Source of the DNA: Anaerolineales bacterium
GTDB taxonomy: Bacteria; Chloroflexota; Anaerolineae; Anaerolineales; UBA11579
Reading direction: 5' to 3'
Assembly (NCBI GenBank): GCA_016932165.1
Contig: JAFGDK010000074.1
Span: 30,202 to 94,201, forward strand
Length of the DNA stretch: 64,000 nucleotides
Shown here: piece after piece, positions 24,226-33,059 of the stretch
Layout of the letters: each line of letters opens with the position of its first letter
Position numbering within the stretch: position 1 is the first letter of the stretch
Translations under genes and position numbers: made by a program
The notes under the pieces: model-generated
What the model was told of the DNA's origin: nothing
What the model saw: the letters and a program-made list of their open reading frames with translations, nothing else
Database searches by the model: none

Positions 24226-25848
24226 ATGTCAGTCTCAATTCTCATCTCTACATCAAATGCTGGCTTCGGTGAACTGGTCAGCCAGATCTTACTGGAGACC
24301 GGAGAGTATGACCTAACCGTCGCCAGGAATAAAACAGCCACGCTGACCGCTCTGGAAGACATAGATTCAGGGCTATTAATTCTGGAAACTGATTTGGAAG
24401 GCGATTCGATCGAGAGTCTCGTTGCTGAAGCCCGGAAATTGGTCCCAGAGCTGCTGCTGATCGTGATTGTTGCCGAAGGTAAGTCTGAAAAGGAACTGGA
24501 AGAGGGTTTATGCCCGGATGCCATCTTATTGAAACCGGTTTACTTGCCAGACCTGGTGAATAGTGTGGAACAAGTGTTGGCGAAAGGAGAATTGAAGACC
24601 CCTGGTGCAACTGGACCACTCGTAAAGGTAGAAGCACCCGCTGGAGAAAAATCTCCTGCGCCGCAGTGGCTGAGCGACGTTAACCTGGCAGCACAATATC
24701 TCACCAGCCTGACACTCGAATCTGCTGCGCAGGCTTCCTTGATCACCAATCTAGACCAGATCTGGGCTTATGCCGGGGAATTACCCCAACCCGCGGCTGA
24801 GGAACTTGCACGCACGGTCAGCCAACACTTCCAGAATGGCGGCGGCAGTGATCTGGCCCGCTTTATCCGACTAGAGCAAACCGGCAGTGAGTATATGCTC
24901 TACGCTACCGGGTTGGGCGGACCGTTTGTGCTCTCAACAGTATTTGATACCGAGATGCCTTTCAGTAAGATTCGAGCGCAAGCCAGCAACCTGGCGATGG
25001 CGCTGGCTTCTCCTCCCCCGCCAGAGGAGGTTGAGGACCTTCTGGAGTATGATGATGAAGAAGAATTCTTCAAAGAGGGTGAAGCACTGGAATTGTGGCC
25101 TTTGCTTGACGATGTTCCGCCGCCGATCCCTGATTTGGTGTCTGAGGATTTCGTTGAGCAGAAAGAGATCAGTCTGCTGGAAGAGTTGATGGAAGGTTCG
25201 GTTCCCGATGAATTCTCCTCTGATACGATGGTTATTTCGGGTTTGTACCACTCCGCACGGCCTGATGCCAGTGAACAGCAAGATTTGGGAGAGACAGCGG
25301 TTTCTGCCAGCAAGCAGAGAGCGGAGGAAACCGTAAGAGAATTGGATGTGCAACGGGATGCTGAAGATATGGAAGAAAGTTCCCCTCAGCACGAGGCAAA
25401 TCTGGAGGATCTTCCCACGGCCGAAGAGGAGATTGTGGTAGAGCCTGTTTCTCCCTCGATGTATAATCTCACCTACGCCTGTGTGCTGATTCCGCGCTTC
25501 CTAGATCACCACCTGATTGGTGATGTTGCCCAACGGCTGTCTGATTGGATTACCCATCTGTGTGTTGCATTTGGCTGGCGTTTGGAACAACTAACGATTA
25601 GCCCGAAGTATGTCCAGTGGATGGTAAATGTTCCCCCCAATACCTCTCCGGGATATCTGATGCGTACTATTCGTGAACACACTTCCCGGCGCATGTTTGT
25701 GGAATTTCCCGCCTTGGATCAGGAAAACCTTGTTGGAGATTTTTGGGCTCCCGGGTATCTCGTTCTGGGGACGCCGCAGCCGCCTCCGATCACCTTGATT
25801 GAGGAATTCATCGAGAATACTCGCAGCCGCCAGGGTTTACAGGAATAA
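24226..25848 (+). CDS. Pseudo-receiver + roadblock/LC7-like + inactive IS200-type TnpA domain protein
   Basis: The 540-aa protein has four parts. Residues 1-120 follow the receiver fold ('SGLLILETDLEG', 'AILLKPVYLPDL') with Glu54 at the phospho-acceptor site and conserved Lys103. Residues about 148-262 resemble a roadblock/LC7 domain ('ASLITNLDQIWAYAGEL' onward). Residues about 265-405 are acidic and low in complexity. Residues 412-535 align along the full IS200/IS605 TnpA (Y1 transposase) domain: 'MYNLTYACVLIPRF', 'VPPNTSPGYLMRTIREHTSR', 'FWAPGYLVLG', 'FIENTRSRQ'. The HUH site reads Tyr462-Val-Gln464 and the catalytic Tyr is Phe528, so it cannot act as a transposase. It may be a DNA- or RNA-binding output domain. 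polA follows 42 nt downstream. Confidence 0.75.
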   Translation: MSVSILISTSNAGFGELVSQILLETGEYDLTVARNKTATLTALEDIDSGLLILETDLEGDSIESLVAEARKLVPELLLIVIVAEGKSEKELEEGLCPDAILLKPVYLPDLVNSVEQVLAKGELKTPGATGPLVKVEAPAGEKSPAPQWLSDVNLAAQYLTSLTLESAAQASLITNLDQIWAYAGELPQPAAEELARTVSQHFQNGGGSDLARFIRLEQTGSEYMLYATGLGGPFVLSTVFDTEMPFSKIRAQASNLAMALASPPPPEEVEDLLEYDDEEEFFKEGEALELWPLLDDVPPPIPDLVSEDFVEQKEISLLEELMEGSVPDEFSSDTMVISGLYHSARPDASEQQDLGETAVSASKQRAEETVRELDVQRDAEDMEESSPQHEANLEDLPTAEEEIVVEPVSPSMYNLTYACVLIPRFLDHHLIGDVAQRLSDWITHLCVAFGWRLEQLTISPKYVQWMVNVPPNTSPGYLMRTIREHTSRRMFVEFPALDQENLVGDFWAPGYLVLGTPQPPPITLIEEFIENTRSRQGLQE

Positions 25849-25878
25849 ATCACCACCTGCAAGCACTAATCTTTGCAC

Positions 25879-25884
25879 TATAAT
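25879..25884 (+). promoter_or_regulatory. -10 box directly before polA
   Basis: A perfect TATAAT followed by 6 nt and ATG 25891. The AGGAG at 25885-25889 ends only 1 nt before the ATG, too close to act as a ribosome site, so a leaderless polA mRNA is the simplest reading. Confidence 0.55.
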
Positions 25885-25890
25885 AGGAGC

Positions 25891-28683
25891 ATGCCCGAAA
25901 CACTTTATTTGCTCGATGGCTATGCTTTAGCTTACCGTACGTATTTTGCTTTGTCTGGCCCAGGCGCTTCCCGCTGGATGACCAGCAAAGGTGAGCCGAC
26001 CGCTGGTGTCTTTGGTTTTGCCAGCGTATTGCTGCGCATCCTGGAGCAGGAAAAACCGGATTATCTGGCCGTGGCTTTTGATGTTGGAAAGACCTTTCGT
26101 GATGATCTGTTCCCCGACTACAAAGCCACCAGAGAAAAAATGCCCGATGATCTGCGTGTTCAGATCAACCGCATCCGCCAGTTGGTGGATGCGTTCAACA
26201 TCCCCCGGCTGGAGGTTCAGGGGTATGAGGCCGACGATGTGCTCGGCAGCGCAGCCCGGGCAGCTGTTGATGCGGGCTTGGGCGTCAAGATCATTACTGG
26301 CGACCGGGATTTACTCCAGTTGGTTGATTCAAGAGTGATCGTCAATTTGCCCGGTCGCAGCCTTTCTGAGGCCCAGGACTATACTGCCGATACTGTGATG
26401 GAATCTCTGGGTGTGCGACCGGACCAGGTGGTGGACTATAAAGCCTTGTGCGGGGACCAATCTGACAATATCCCCGGCGTGCGCGGGGTGGGGAAGAAAA
26501 CCGCAGAAAGCCTGTTGGCAAAATATGGCACCCTGGATGAGATTTATACCCATCTGGAAGAGCTTGCACCCAGCCAGCGAAAAAAGTTGGAAGAAGATAG
26601 AGAAAACGCCTACTTGAGTCAAAAATTGGCCCGGATCGTTACTGACCTTGAGGTCAAGATTGATCTTGAGAAAGCTACCATTACCAACTTCTCTGCGGAG
26701 AATGTGGCTGAACTGTTCAGACAGCTTGAATTCCGATCTTTAATGGGGCGCTTGCAAACGGTGATGGAAAGCCTGGGAATGGTTGAACCTCTTGAGCCAG
26801 CGATCATCTCCGGACAGCAGATGGCGATGTTCCCATCGGTTGTTGCCGGCACTGTAGAAACCGGGTTGGAGACGGTGATTGTGGACAGCGAGGACAAGCT
26901 GGCAGCCCTGGTCGCTGATCTGGATTCGGCGGAAATGATCGCCTTCGATACTGAAACCACTGGCACAGATAAAATGCAGGCCAACCTGGTAGGAATCTCC
27001 TTCGCAACTAGGATCGGAAAGGGCTATTATGTTCCGGTAGGTCATGCCTCTGGCGAGCAGCTTCCTTTGGAACAGGTGATCAATGCCATCCGGCCGGCAA
27101 TGACCAATCCGGGTATCGCTAAAGCTGGGCATAATCTCAAATATGATTATGTGATGCTTTTCCGTCATGGCTTAAAAGTTCACCCGCTGGGGTTTGATAC
27201 CATGCTGGCTGAGTGGCTTCGGGATCCTGCCTCTCGGAACCTTGGGTTAAAGAATCTTTCCTGGGTTCGGCTGGGTTTCCGGATGATTGAAATTGAGGAA
27301 CTGATCGGCAAGGGTAAGAATCAGATTACGATGGCAAAGGTGCCGATTGAACAGGCTGCAGTATACGCCGCCGCTGACGCCGAGACAGTTCTCCGTCTGG
27401 TGCCTGAATTGAAAAAGGACCTGGCAGCAGTAGGCGGGGCAACACTCTTTGAGTCGATGGAAATGCCGCTGGTCGGGCTCCTTTCCGAGATGGAGATGAA
27501 TGGCATTGAGCTGGATGACAACTTTCTGGCGCAGATGTCTGTTGAGTTGGCTTCCCGGATGACAGAACTTGAAGAGGAGATATTTGCCCGGGTAGGCGTC
27601 AACTTTAATCTTAACTCAACCCAGCAGCTTTCTGATGCCTTGTTTAACAAGCTTGGTTTGCAGCCGCCGGAAGGCGCTAGAAAGACCGCCAGTGGGCACT
27701 ATTCCACTGCCGCAGGGGTGCTTGAGCTTCTTCAAACCCAGGATCCAGTGGTGCAGATGGTGCTGGAGCATCGCGAACTGGCCAAATTAAAATCTACTTA
27801 TGTGGATGCCCTTCCCGCCCAGATTAATCCGGTAACCAAACGCGTGCATACCTCTTACCAGCAAACCGGGTCTGTCACCGGACGTTTAGCTTCGTCAGAT
27901 CCTAATTTGCAGAATATCCCCATCCGCTCTGAGATGGGGCGAAAAGTTAGGCAGGCTTTTGTGGCTGCGCCGGGGAATGTGCTTCTGGGAGTGGATTATT
28001 CACAGGTGGAACTCCGGATCGTGGCACATATGGCGGACGATGATGCGATGATAAAAGCTTTTCTCAAAGATCAAGACATCCATGCCACCACAGCTTCGGC
28101 GGTGTACGGCGTTTCTTTGGATGAGGTAACATCTGATCAGCGAAGGCATGCCAAGGCGATCAACTTCGGTCTGATCTATGGAATGAGCCCGTTTGGTCTC
28201 ACCCGCACCACGGATCTGACCCTGGCAGAAGCGGAAGATTTTGTTGCGGCTTATTTTACACAGTTCCCTGGGGTGAAAAAATTCCTTGATGGTCTCCGTC
28301 AACAGGTGCAGGAGAAAGAATATGTTGAAACCTTGCTTGGGCGAAAACGGTATTTTCCTGGTTTAAGTACGCAAAGCAATCAAAACATCCGCAGCCGCCA
28401 GCTTCGTGAAGCGATCAATGCGCCGATTCAAGGTACGGCGGCTGATATTATGAAGGTGGCAATGCTGGATGTATCCAAAGCTTTAAATGAATCCGGACTG
28501 GGTGCAAAATTGTTGCTTCAGGTGCATGACGAAATCGTGCTTGAATGTCCTCAAAGCGAACTAATAGATACCGCTGCTCTGGTTAAGGATCAAATGTCTC
28601 ATGCCTATACCTTAAAAGTTCCACTCAAGACGGATGCGCGTGCCGGTGTGAATTGGGGTAAAATGAAACCTGTTGGGATATAA
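25891..28683 (+). CDS. polA: DNA polymerase I
   Basis: The 930-aa polymerase fills gaps in repair and Okazaki-fragment processing. It has the 5' nuclease domain (from 'YLLDGYALAYRTYFAL', with 'GYEADDVLG' and 'GDQSDNIPGV'), a 3'-5' exonuclease with intact acidic residues ('AFDTETTGTD', 'HNLKYDYVML', 'YAAADAET'), and polymerase motifs A ('LLGVDYSQVELRI'), B ('RRHAKAINFGLIYGMS') and C ('LLQVHDEIVLE'). So both proofreading and polymerase should be active. ATG 25891 is chosen; six more residues could be added from 25873, but TATAAT lies in that interval. Confidence 0.95.
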   Translation: MPETLYLLDGYALAYRTYFALSGPGASRWMTSKGEPTAGVFGFASVLLRILEQEKPDYLAVAFDVGKTFRDDLFPDYKATREKMPDDLRVQINRIRQLVDAFNIPRLEVQGYEADDVLGSAARAAVDAGLGVKIITGDRDLLQLVDSRVIVNLPGRSLSEAQDYTADTVMESLGVRPDQVVDYKALCGDQSDNIPGVRGVGKKTAESLLAKYGTLDEIYTHLEELAPSQRKKLEEDRENAYLSQKLARIVTDLEVKIDLEKATITNFSAENVAELFRQLEFRSLMGRLQTVMESLGMVEPLEPAIISGQQMAMFPSVVAGTVETGLETVIVDSEDKLAALVADLDSAEMIAFDTETTGTDKMQANLVGISFATRIGKGYYVPVGHASGEQLPLEQVINAIRPAMTNPGIAKAGHNLKYDYVMLFRHGLKVHPLGFDTMLAEWLRDPASRNLGLKNLSWVRLGFRMIEIEELIGKGKNQITMAKVPIEQAAVYAAADAETVLRLVPELKKDLAAVGGATLFESMEMPLVGLLSEMEMNGIELDDNFLAQMSVELASRMTELEEEIFARVGVNFNLNSTQQLSDALFNKLGLQPPEGARKTASGHYSTAAGVLELLQTQDPVVQMVLEHRELAKLKSTYVDALPAQINPVTKRVHTSYQQTGSVTGRLASSDPNLQNIPIRSEMGRKVRQAFVAAPGNVLLGVDYSQVELRIVAHMADDDAMIKAFLKDQDIHATTASAVYGVSLDEVTSDQRRHAKAINFGLIYGMSPFGLTRTTDLTLAEAEDFVAAYFTQFPGVKKFLDGLRQQVQEKEYVETLLGRKRYFPGLSTQSNQNIRSRQLREAINAPIQGTAADIMKVAMLDVSKALNESGLGAKLLLQVHDEIVLECPQSELIDTAALVKDQMSHAYTLKVPLKTDARAGVNWGKMKPVGI

Positions 28684-28705
28684 CTGAAGCATATCTGGAA
28701 AAACG

Positions 28706-31015
28706 ATGAACGATCGCGAAAAAACCTATCATGAGGCTATGAATCAGGGCCATTCGGCAGCCTGGGATCAGGATTGGGAATCGGCTGCCAAATACTATAC
28801 TGCGGCTATAGAAACCAAGCCCAACAGTGTGCAGGCAATTAATAACCTCGGATTGGCTTACTTCCAACTTCAACGTTTTAACGATGCTGAAGCCTGTTAT
28901 AAACAGGCTAATAAACTCTCTCCGGATGACCCTCTGGCAATCGAGAGGTTAGCTCAAATCTGTGAGCGGACAGGGAAATTAAAAGAGGCGGCAGAGCATT
29001 CGATGAATGCTGCAGAACAATATCTGCGATTGAAAGATGTGGATAAGGCGATTGTTAACTGGCAGCGGGTAACCCTGTTGATCCCTGAACACCTCAAAGC
29101 CCATTCCCGGCTTGCGCTGGTTTATGAACGTTTGGGGAAAACTGATCAGGCCGTCGATGAATACCTTGCCGTGGCAGCGCTTTTACAAAATATAGGGCAG
29201 GTCAGCAAGGCTGTTCAGATCGTCGAGAAAGCACTAAAGCTTTCTCCTGAGAATGAAAGTGCTCTTGATGCGCAGGAATTAGTCCGTTCTAATAAGACCT
29301 TGCCAAAACCGCGGCGCCAACACGGCGCCACTGGTCCATTGCGGATGGCTGCGCTGCGCGAGATGGAGAAAGAATCCAAACCTGAGAGGACAAATGTTTC
29401 AAAAAGAGGGCCAGATCCGATCGCAGAAGCCAGACAGCTGGCGCTTACAGATTTGGCTGGTTTGCTTTTCGAGGTTTCATTGGATGACCTGGATCCAGAG
29501 AGTACACAATCAGGTCTGCGGAGTATGTTCGGCCGGTCGAAGAACGGGGAGTTGCAAGATATTTCCCGCCATTTGGGAAATGCCATAGACCTCCAAACGC
29601 GGGCAGAGAACGCCGAAGCAGTGAAGCAGTTGAAGGGTGCCATTGAACTGGGACTTGATATCGCAGCTTCAAATTTTAATATAGGATTGCTGTACCATTC
29701 ACTGGGACAGAAGGAGCGATCCAATCGCCATTTGCTCAAGGCGATCCGCGATGAAAAATTTGCACTGGCATCGCACCTGTTGATTGCTCAACAACACCGC
29801 AGCAATAATAATTTGCAGAAAGCTGCCATTTCTTATCTCGAAGCTTTGCGAGAAGCAGATATCCAGATCATCGAGCTTGAACATAAAGCCAGCTTGCGAA
29901 GCCAGTATGAACCGCTGATTGAGGGGTTTTCGCAGCAGCGTGATACGAGCATATTGGAGCAAATCTGCGACAATGTCACCGAGATGTTGGTGCGTCAGAA
30001 CTGGCGCGACCATATTGCAAAAACCCGCAAACAAATGCCAGGCAGCGGCGGCAGCGCCCCGATCCCATTGGCTGAAATCCTGACAGAGGCCAAAGATTCC
30101 CGGATTGTTGAAGGACTGGCCCGGATCAATGAGATAGCCTCAAAGGGATATCTCCGTTCTGCGATGGAGGAGGCTTATATGCTTCTCTCGATTGCGCCCA
30201 CATATCTGCCGCTGCACATTCAGATGGCGGAATTCATGCTCAAAATGGGGAACCAGGATGCTGCCATGCAGAAATTTATTGTGGTTTCCGAGGCATATGG
30301 CACCCGCGGCGAGCATAAACGCGCTACAAATCTGCTCAGCAGGGTGGTGGAATTATCTCCAATGGATTATAAAGCCCGTCATTATCTCATCCAGCGGCTT
30401 GTAGAAACTGGCGACACCGAAGAGGCAGTACACGAGAATATCAAGCTCGCAGATGTGCAATACCGCCTTGCACAGCTTGATCTGGCCCGTAAAACATACG
30501 AAAGTGCCCTGCGGTTGGCACAAAAGTACAATGCCGGTGAGTCTTGGGTAATCCGAATTTTAAAGCAGATGGCAGACATTGACTTGCAGCGGCTTGATTG
30601 GCGTCAGGCTTTGCGAGTGTTTGAGCAATTGCGAAAGCTTGATCCTGAGGAACAATCTCATCGCCGCCAATTGGTAGAACTGAATGTCCGGCTGGGTCAG
30701 AATAAGCAGGCAGAAGCAGAGCTGGAAAATTTCATCAGTTATCTCTCCAATAAGTCCCAATTGGATACAGCCACGGTTTTCTTGGAGAAATTTATTGAGG
30801 ATAATGATTCAATGGCTTTTGCCCGCGATAAGCTGGCTGAGTGCTACCACCAGGCTGGCCGGCCAGAAGAAGCGATTGAACAGTGGGATAGAGTGGCTGA
30901 AATGATGGTCGTCCAGGGGAACCTGGAACGCGCGAAGGAAGTAATCCGGGCTATATTGCTGCTTGATCCTCCCAATGCGGACCAATATCGGGTGGCCTTA
31001 CAGCAATTGGGGTGA
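28706..31015 (+). CDS. Large TPR-repeat protein
   Basis: The 769-aa protein is made of tetratricopeptide repeats in two blocks. Residues 1-190 hold clear repeats ('AINNLGLAYFQLQRFNDAEA', 'HSRLALVYERLGKTDQAVDE'); residues about 290-380 and 460-765 hold more ('ASNFNIGLLYHSLGQKERSN', 'DKLAECYHQAGRPEEAIEQW'). A charged spacer lies between. No signal peptide or catalytic domain is visible, so it is likely a cytoplasmic scaffold. It follows polA by 22 nt with no terminator between and may be cotranscribed with it. Two hairpins follow. Confidence 0.85.
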   Translation: MNDREKTYHEAMNQGHSAAWDQDWESAAKYYTAAIETKPNSVQAINNLGLAYFQLQRFNDAEACYKQANKLSPDDPLAIERLAQICERTGKLKEAAEHSMNAAEQYLRLKDVDKAIVNWQRVTLLIPEHLKAHSRLALVYERLGKTDQAVDEYLAVAALLQNIGQVSKAVQIVEKALKLSPENESALDAQELVRSNKTLPKPRRQHGATGPLRMAALREMEKESKPERTNVSKRGPDPIAEARQLALTDLAGLLFEVSLDDLDPESTQSGLRSMFGRSKNGELQDISRHLGNAIDLQTRAENAEAVKQLKGAIELGLDIAASNFNIGLLYHSLGQKERSNRHLLKAIRDEKFALASHLLIAQQHRSNNNLQKAAISYLEALREADIQIIELEHKASLRSQYEPLIEGFSQQRDTSILEQICDNVTEMLVRQNWRDHIAKTRKQMPGSGGSAPIPLAEILTEAKDSRIVEGLARINEIASKGYLRSAMEEAYMLLSIAPTYLPLHIQMAEFMLKMGNQDAAMQKFIVVSEAYGTRGEHKRATNLLSRVVELSPMDYKARHYLIQRLVETGDTEEAVHENIKLADVQYRLAQLDLARKTYESALRLAQKYNAGESWVIRILKQMADIDLQRLDWRQALRVFEQLRKLDPEEQSHRRQLVELNVRLGQNKQAEAELENFISYLSNKSQLDTATVFLEKFIEDNDSMAFARDKLAECYHQAGRPEEAIEQWDRVAEMMVVQGNLERAKEVIRAILLLDPPNADQYRVALQQLG

Positions 31016-31019
31016 ACTG

Positions 31020-31044
31020 ATCGGGTGAAATACCCCGATTTTTT
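31020..31044 (+). terminator. Intrinsic terminator after the TPR gene
   Basis: Six-bp stem (31020-31025 with 31034-31039) with a short loop, then TTTTT. Confidence 0.7.
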
Positions 31045-31102
31045 CATCTTTGATTATTCCGGCGATAAAAGTCGCCCTCACAGCAAAAAACTGCCTGCAA
31101 CG

Positions 31103-31141
31103 AAAAAGCTCATCGAATATCTCTGTTCGATGAGCTTTTTT
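31103..31141. terminator. Bidirectional intrinsic terminator
   Basis: A perfect 15-bp inverted repeat (31103-31117 with 31126-31140) with an A-run on the left and a T-run on the right, in the gap between the convergent TPR gene and the secreted protein gene. It can stop transcription from both sides. Confidence 0.85.
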
Positions 31142-31211
31142 GTTCCACAATGATGGATTTGTGTAATTTGTAGAGAATCTCTCAAACACACCAGTCGGCA
31201 AGGCTCATGTG

Positions 31212-32171
31212 TTAGTACCAAAGACGGAAAGAGGTAACCGTCATATCTTCCAGGGAGGTTATATATGTCATCCGGACAATAACTTCAACAAGGCCAAATT
31301 CCTCTGAACTGGCGGTGAAAGCCACCTGTGCCAATCCATGTGAATCGGTGGTGATGTTGTTGAGCTGTGTCACCCGTCCGTCTGGAAATTTGATCGTGAT
31401 GAATAGAGATGCCTTTGACAAAGGGGAGCCGTTATTGTCTTTGGCAATCATATTCAACAGTTGAGTTTCATCCTTGGAGAGAACAGCATATTCTGGAAAA
31501 GCGGTCACATCAATCTTTTCAATCTTTTCCCGGTAGATAATGTTGTCGTTATCCTCCGGTTCAAGCAGACGATAATTAGTCTCGTAGGCATAAAAGAATT
31601 TATAACCCAACGGTGCCAGGATAACCTCAGATTCAAGGGGGTTCTCTGGATACCAGACCAGTTGGCCGAACTCGAAGAATTGCACCAACCGCCCGCGGAG
31701 ATATTCCAGCCCTGAAACCGGCTGACCAAGCTGTTCTTCACCACCAAGATGCAAGTAGAAGAGATAGAAGGAATGACAAACCGGGTAGTCCCAGTGGTCT
31801 TGCTGGTAACAATTAGGGGTATCTTTGGTCAGACCGGGAATATAAGTGCCATGTTCGTAGAGTTTTTGGCCTACCGGGGTCAGTTTTACCCTGCTGCCGG
31901 GGGGGTTCTCTGGGTAATATTCAAATCTGACATATTCGAAATACTGCACCGTGCGCCCGGTGTTGGCGTCGATAATCGCTTCTGTGATTGGATTGCCATA
32001 CACCGTTTTGTAAAAGGGGTTTGCATAGTAATAGGTAAAAAACTCGCCACCCAGATTGTGACCGGTTTCCCCAATATAGTTTGGATATAACTCCTGTGCA
32101 ACAGCGCTTTGCACGGTGAGGGTTAATATTAAGATCACGAATAAAACCGCAGTATGCACTTTCCCACTCAT
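31212..32171 (-). CDS. Secreted protein with two internal repeats and an Ig-like C-terminal domain
   Basis: The 319-aa protein has a signal peptide ('FVILILTLTVQSAVAQ'). Residues about 35-190 hold two copies of a repeat of about 75 residues, ending 'FEYYPENPPGSRVKLTPVG' and 'LVWYPENPLESEVILAPLG', with shared 'LGGE' and 'GQPVSG/GNPITE' parts, similar in pattern to LGFP-type surface repeats. The C-terminal 90 residues look like an Ig-like domain ('DNNGSPLSKASLFITIKFPD'). Probably an exported surface-binding protein. An AATAAT box 6 nt before ATG 32171 (or TATAAT 9 nt before) suggests a very short or absent leader. Confidence 0.75.
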   Translation of the reverse strand: MSGKVHTAVLFVILILTLTVQSAVAQELYPNYIGETGHNLGGEFFTYYYANPFYKTVYGNPITEAIIDANTGRTVQYFEYVRFEYYPENPPGSRVKLTPVGQKLYEHGTYIPGLTKDTPNCYQQDHWDYPVCHSFYLFYLHLGGEEQLGQPVSGLEYLRGRLVQFFEFGQLVWYPENPLESEVILAPLGYKFFYAYETNYRLLEPEDNDNIIYREKIEKIDVTAFPEYAVLSKDETQLLNMIAKDNNGSPLSKASLFITIKFPDGRVTQLNNITTDSHGLAQVAFTASSEEFGLVEVIVRMTYITSLEDMTVTSFRLWY

Positions 32172-32232
32172 AGTGACATTATTATAGGGAAATTCAGATT
32201 TCAGACAACCAAAATTGGCAACGAATTTGCAC

Positions 32233-32916
32233 TCAGCCGTTGAGGATGATTTGGGTCAGGGTGGCTACATCCTCCACAACCAGGTCTGCGCCGGCCCTGA
32301 GCAGTTCTTTCTGGTCTCCAAAACCTGACAGCACGCCCACTGTCTGCGCTCCGGCAGCTTTCCCAGAACGGATATCCACGGTGGTATCCCCGATCATCAG
32401 ACAGTTTTCCGGGGCGACTTTCATCTCGCCAGCAGCCCAGAGCACTGGATCAGGCCAGGGTTTGGTATGGGCGGTAGTCTGGCCAGATGCAATGCAGATG
32501 AAGTGCCTGTTCAACCGCTGATGGGTAATAAATTCTTCGGTTCCTGCTTTTCCCCGGGCGCTGACCACAGCCATTGGGTATCTGGCAGCCAGCAGGTCCA
32601 AACTCTCTTTTGTGCCGGGTATCAGAGGCAAATCTTCCCTGGAGGGCCGTAATTTTAGGTCGTTAAGTTTCTCCAGAAGGCTGATTACCGAGGCATCCAG
32701 ATGTAGCCGGTCAAGAAGTGTGTAAACCGCGTTTATCGGCGTATCGAGGAACATCACAACCCGGCGTGCCGCCTTATGTACATCCTGGTTAGGAGCCAGC
32801 CGGAAAGCGGGTGTAAACAACCGGACCAACTTGTCTTGATACTGGTCATCGGTATCCCTCAAAGTGCCGTCTACATCAAAACAAAGGGCTTTAATCCTGT
32901 CAAGTTCCAGCGGCAT
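32233..32916 (-). CDS. HAD-superfamily phosphatase (phosphoglycolate phosphatase-like)
   Basis: The 227-aa protein has the four HAD motifs: 'LCFDVDGTLRDTD' (nucleophile and acid/base Asp), 'VVSARGK', 'KPWPDP' (Lys) and 'MIGDTTVDIRSGKAAG' (metal Asp). A helical cap (about 20-90) marks subclass I, as in phosphoglycolate phosphatase and relatives. The substrate is a small phosphate ester, not determinable here. A GAGGTGA ribosome site precedes ATG 32916. It is not linked to the ECF sigma gene, which is divergent. Confidence 0.88.
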   Translation of the reverse strand: MPLELDRIKALCFDVDGTLRDTDDQYQDKLVRLFTPAFRLAPNQDVHKAARRVVMFLDTPINAVYTLLDRLHLDASVISLLEKLNDLKLRPSREDLPLIPGTKESLDLLAARYPMAVVSARGKAGTEEFITHQRLNRHFICIASGQTTAHTKPWPDPVLWAAGEMKVAPENCLMIGDTTVDIRSGKAAGAQTVGVLSGFGDQKELLRAGADLVVEDVATLTQIILNG

Positions 32917-33059
32917 AAGTTCACCTCAGAATAGATTGCGGTATTGTACCAGACCAGTTTCAAGATAAAAACTAGTTGCTATCTCCGTTGAATGCCGTCC
33001 TTCGATGATTTGTGGTATATATTACCTGGCGATATTAATCGTTACAAGAGGACTTTGAT

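Noticed and set aside
25459..25848. A complete IS200/IS605 insertion sequence
   Set aside because: The domain is the C-terminus of a larger protein, catalytic residues are lost, and no tnpB or imperfect-palindrome ends are visible.
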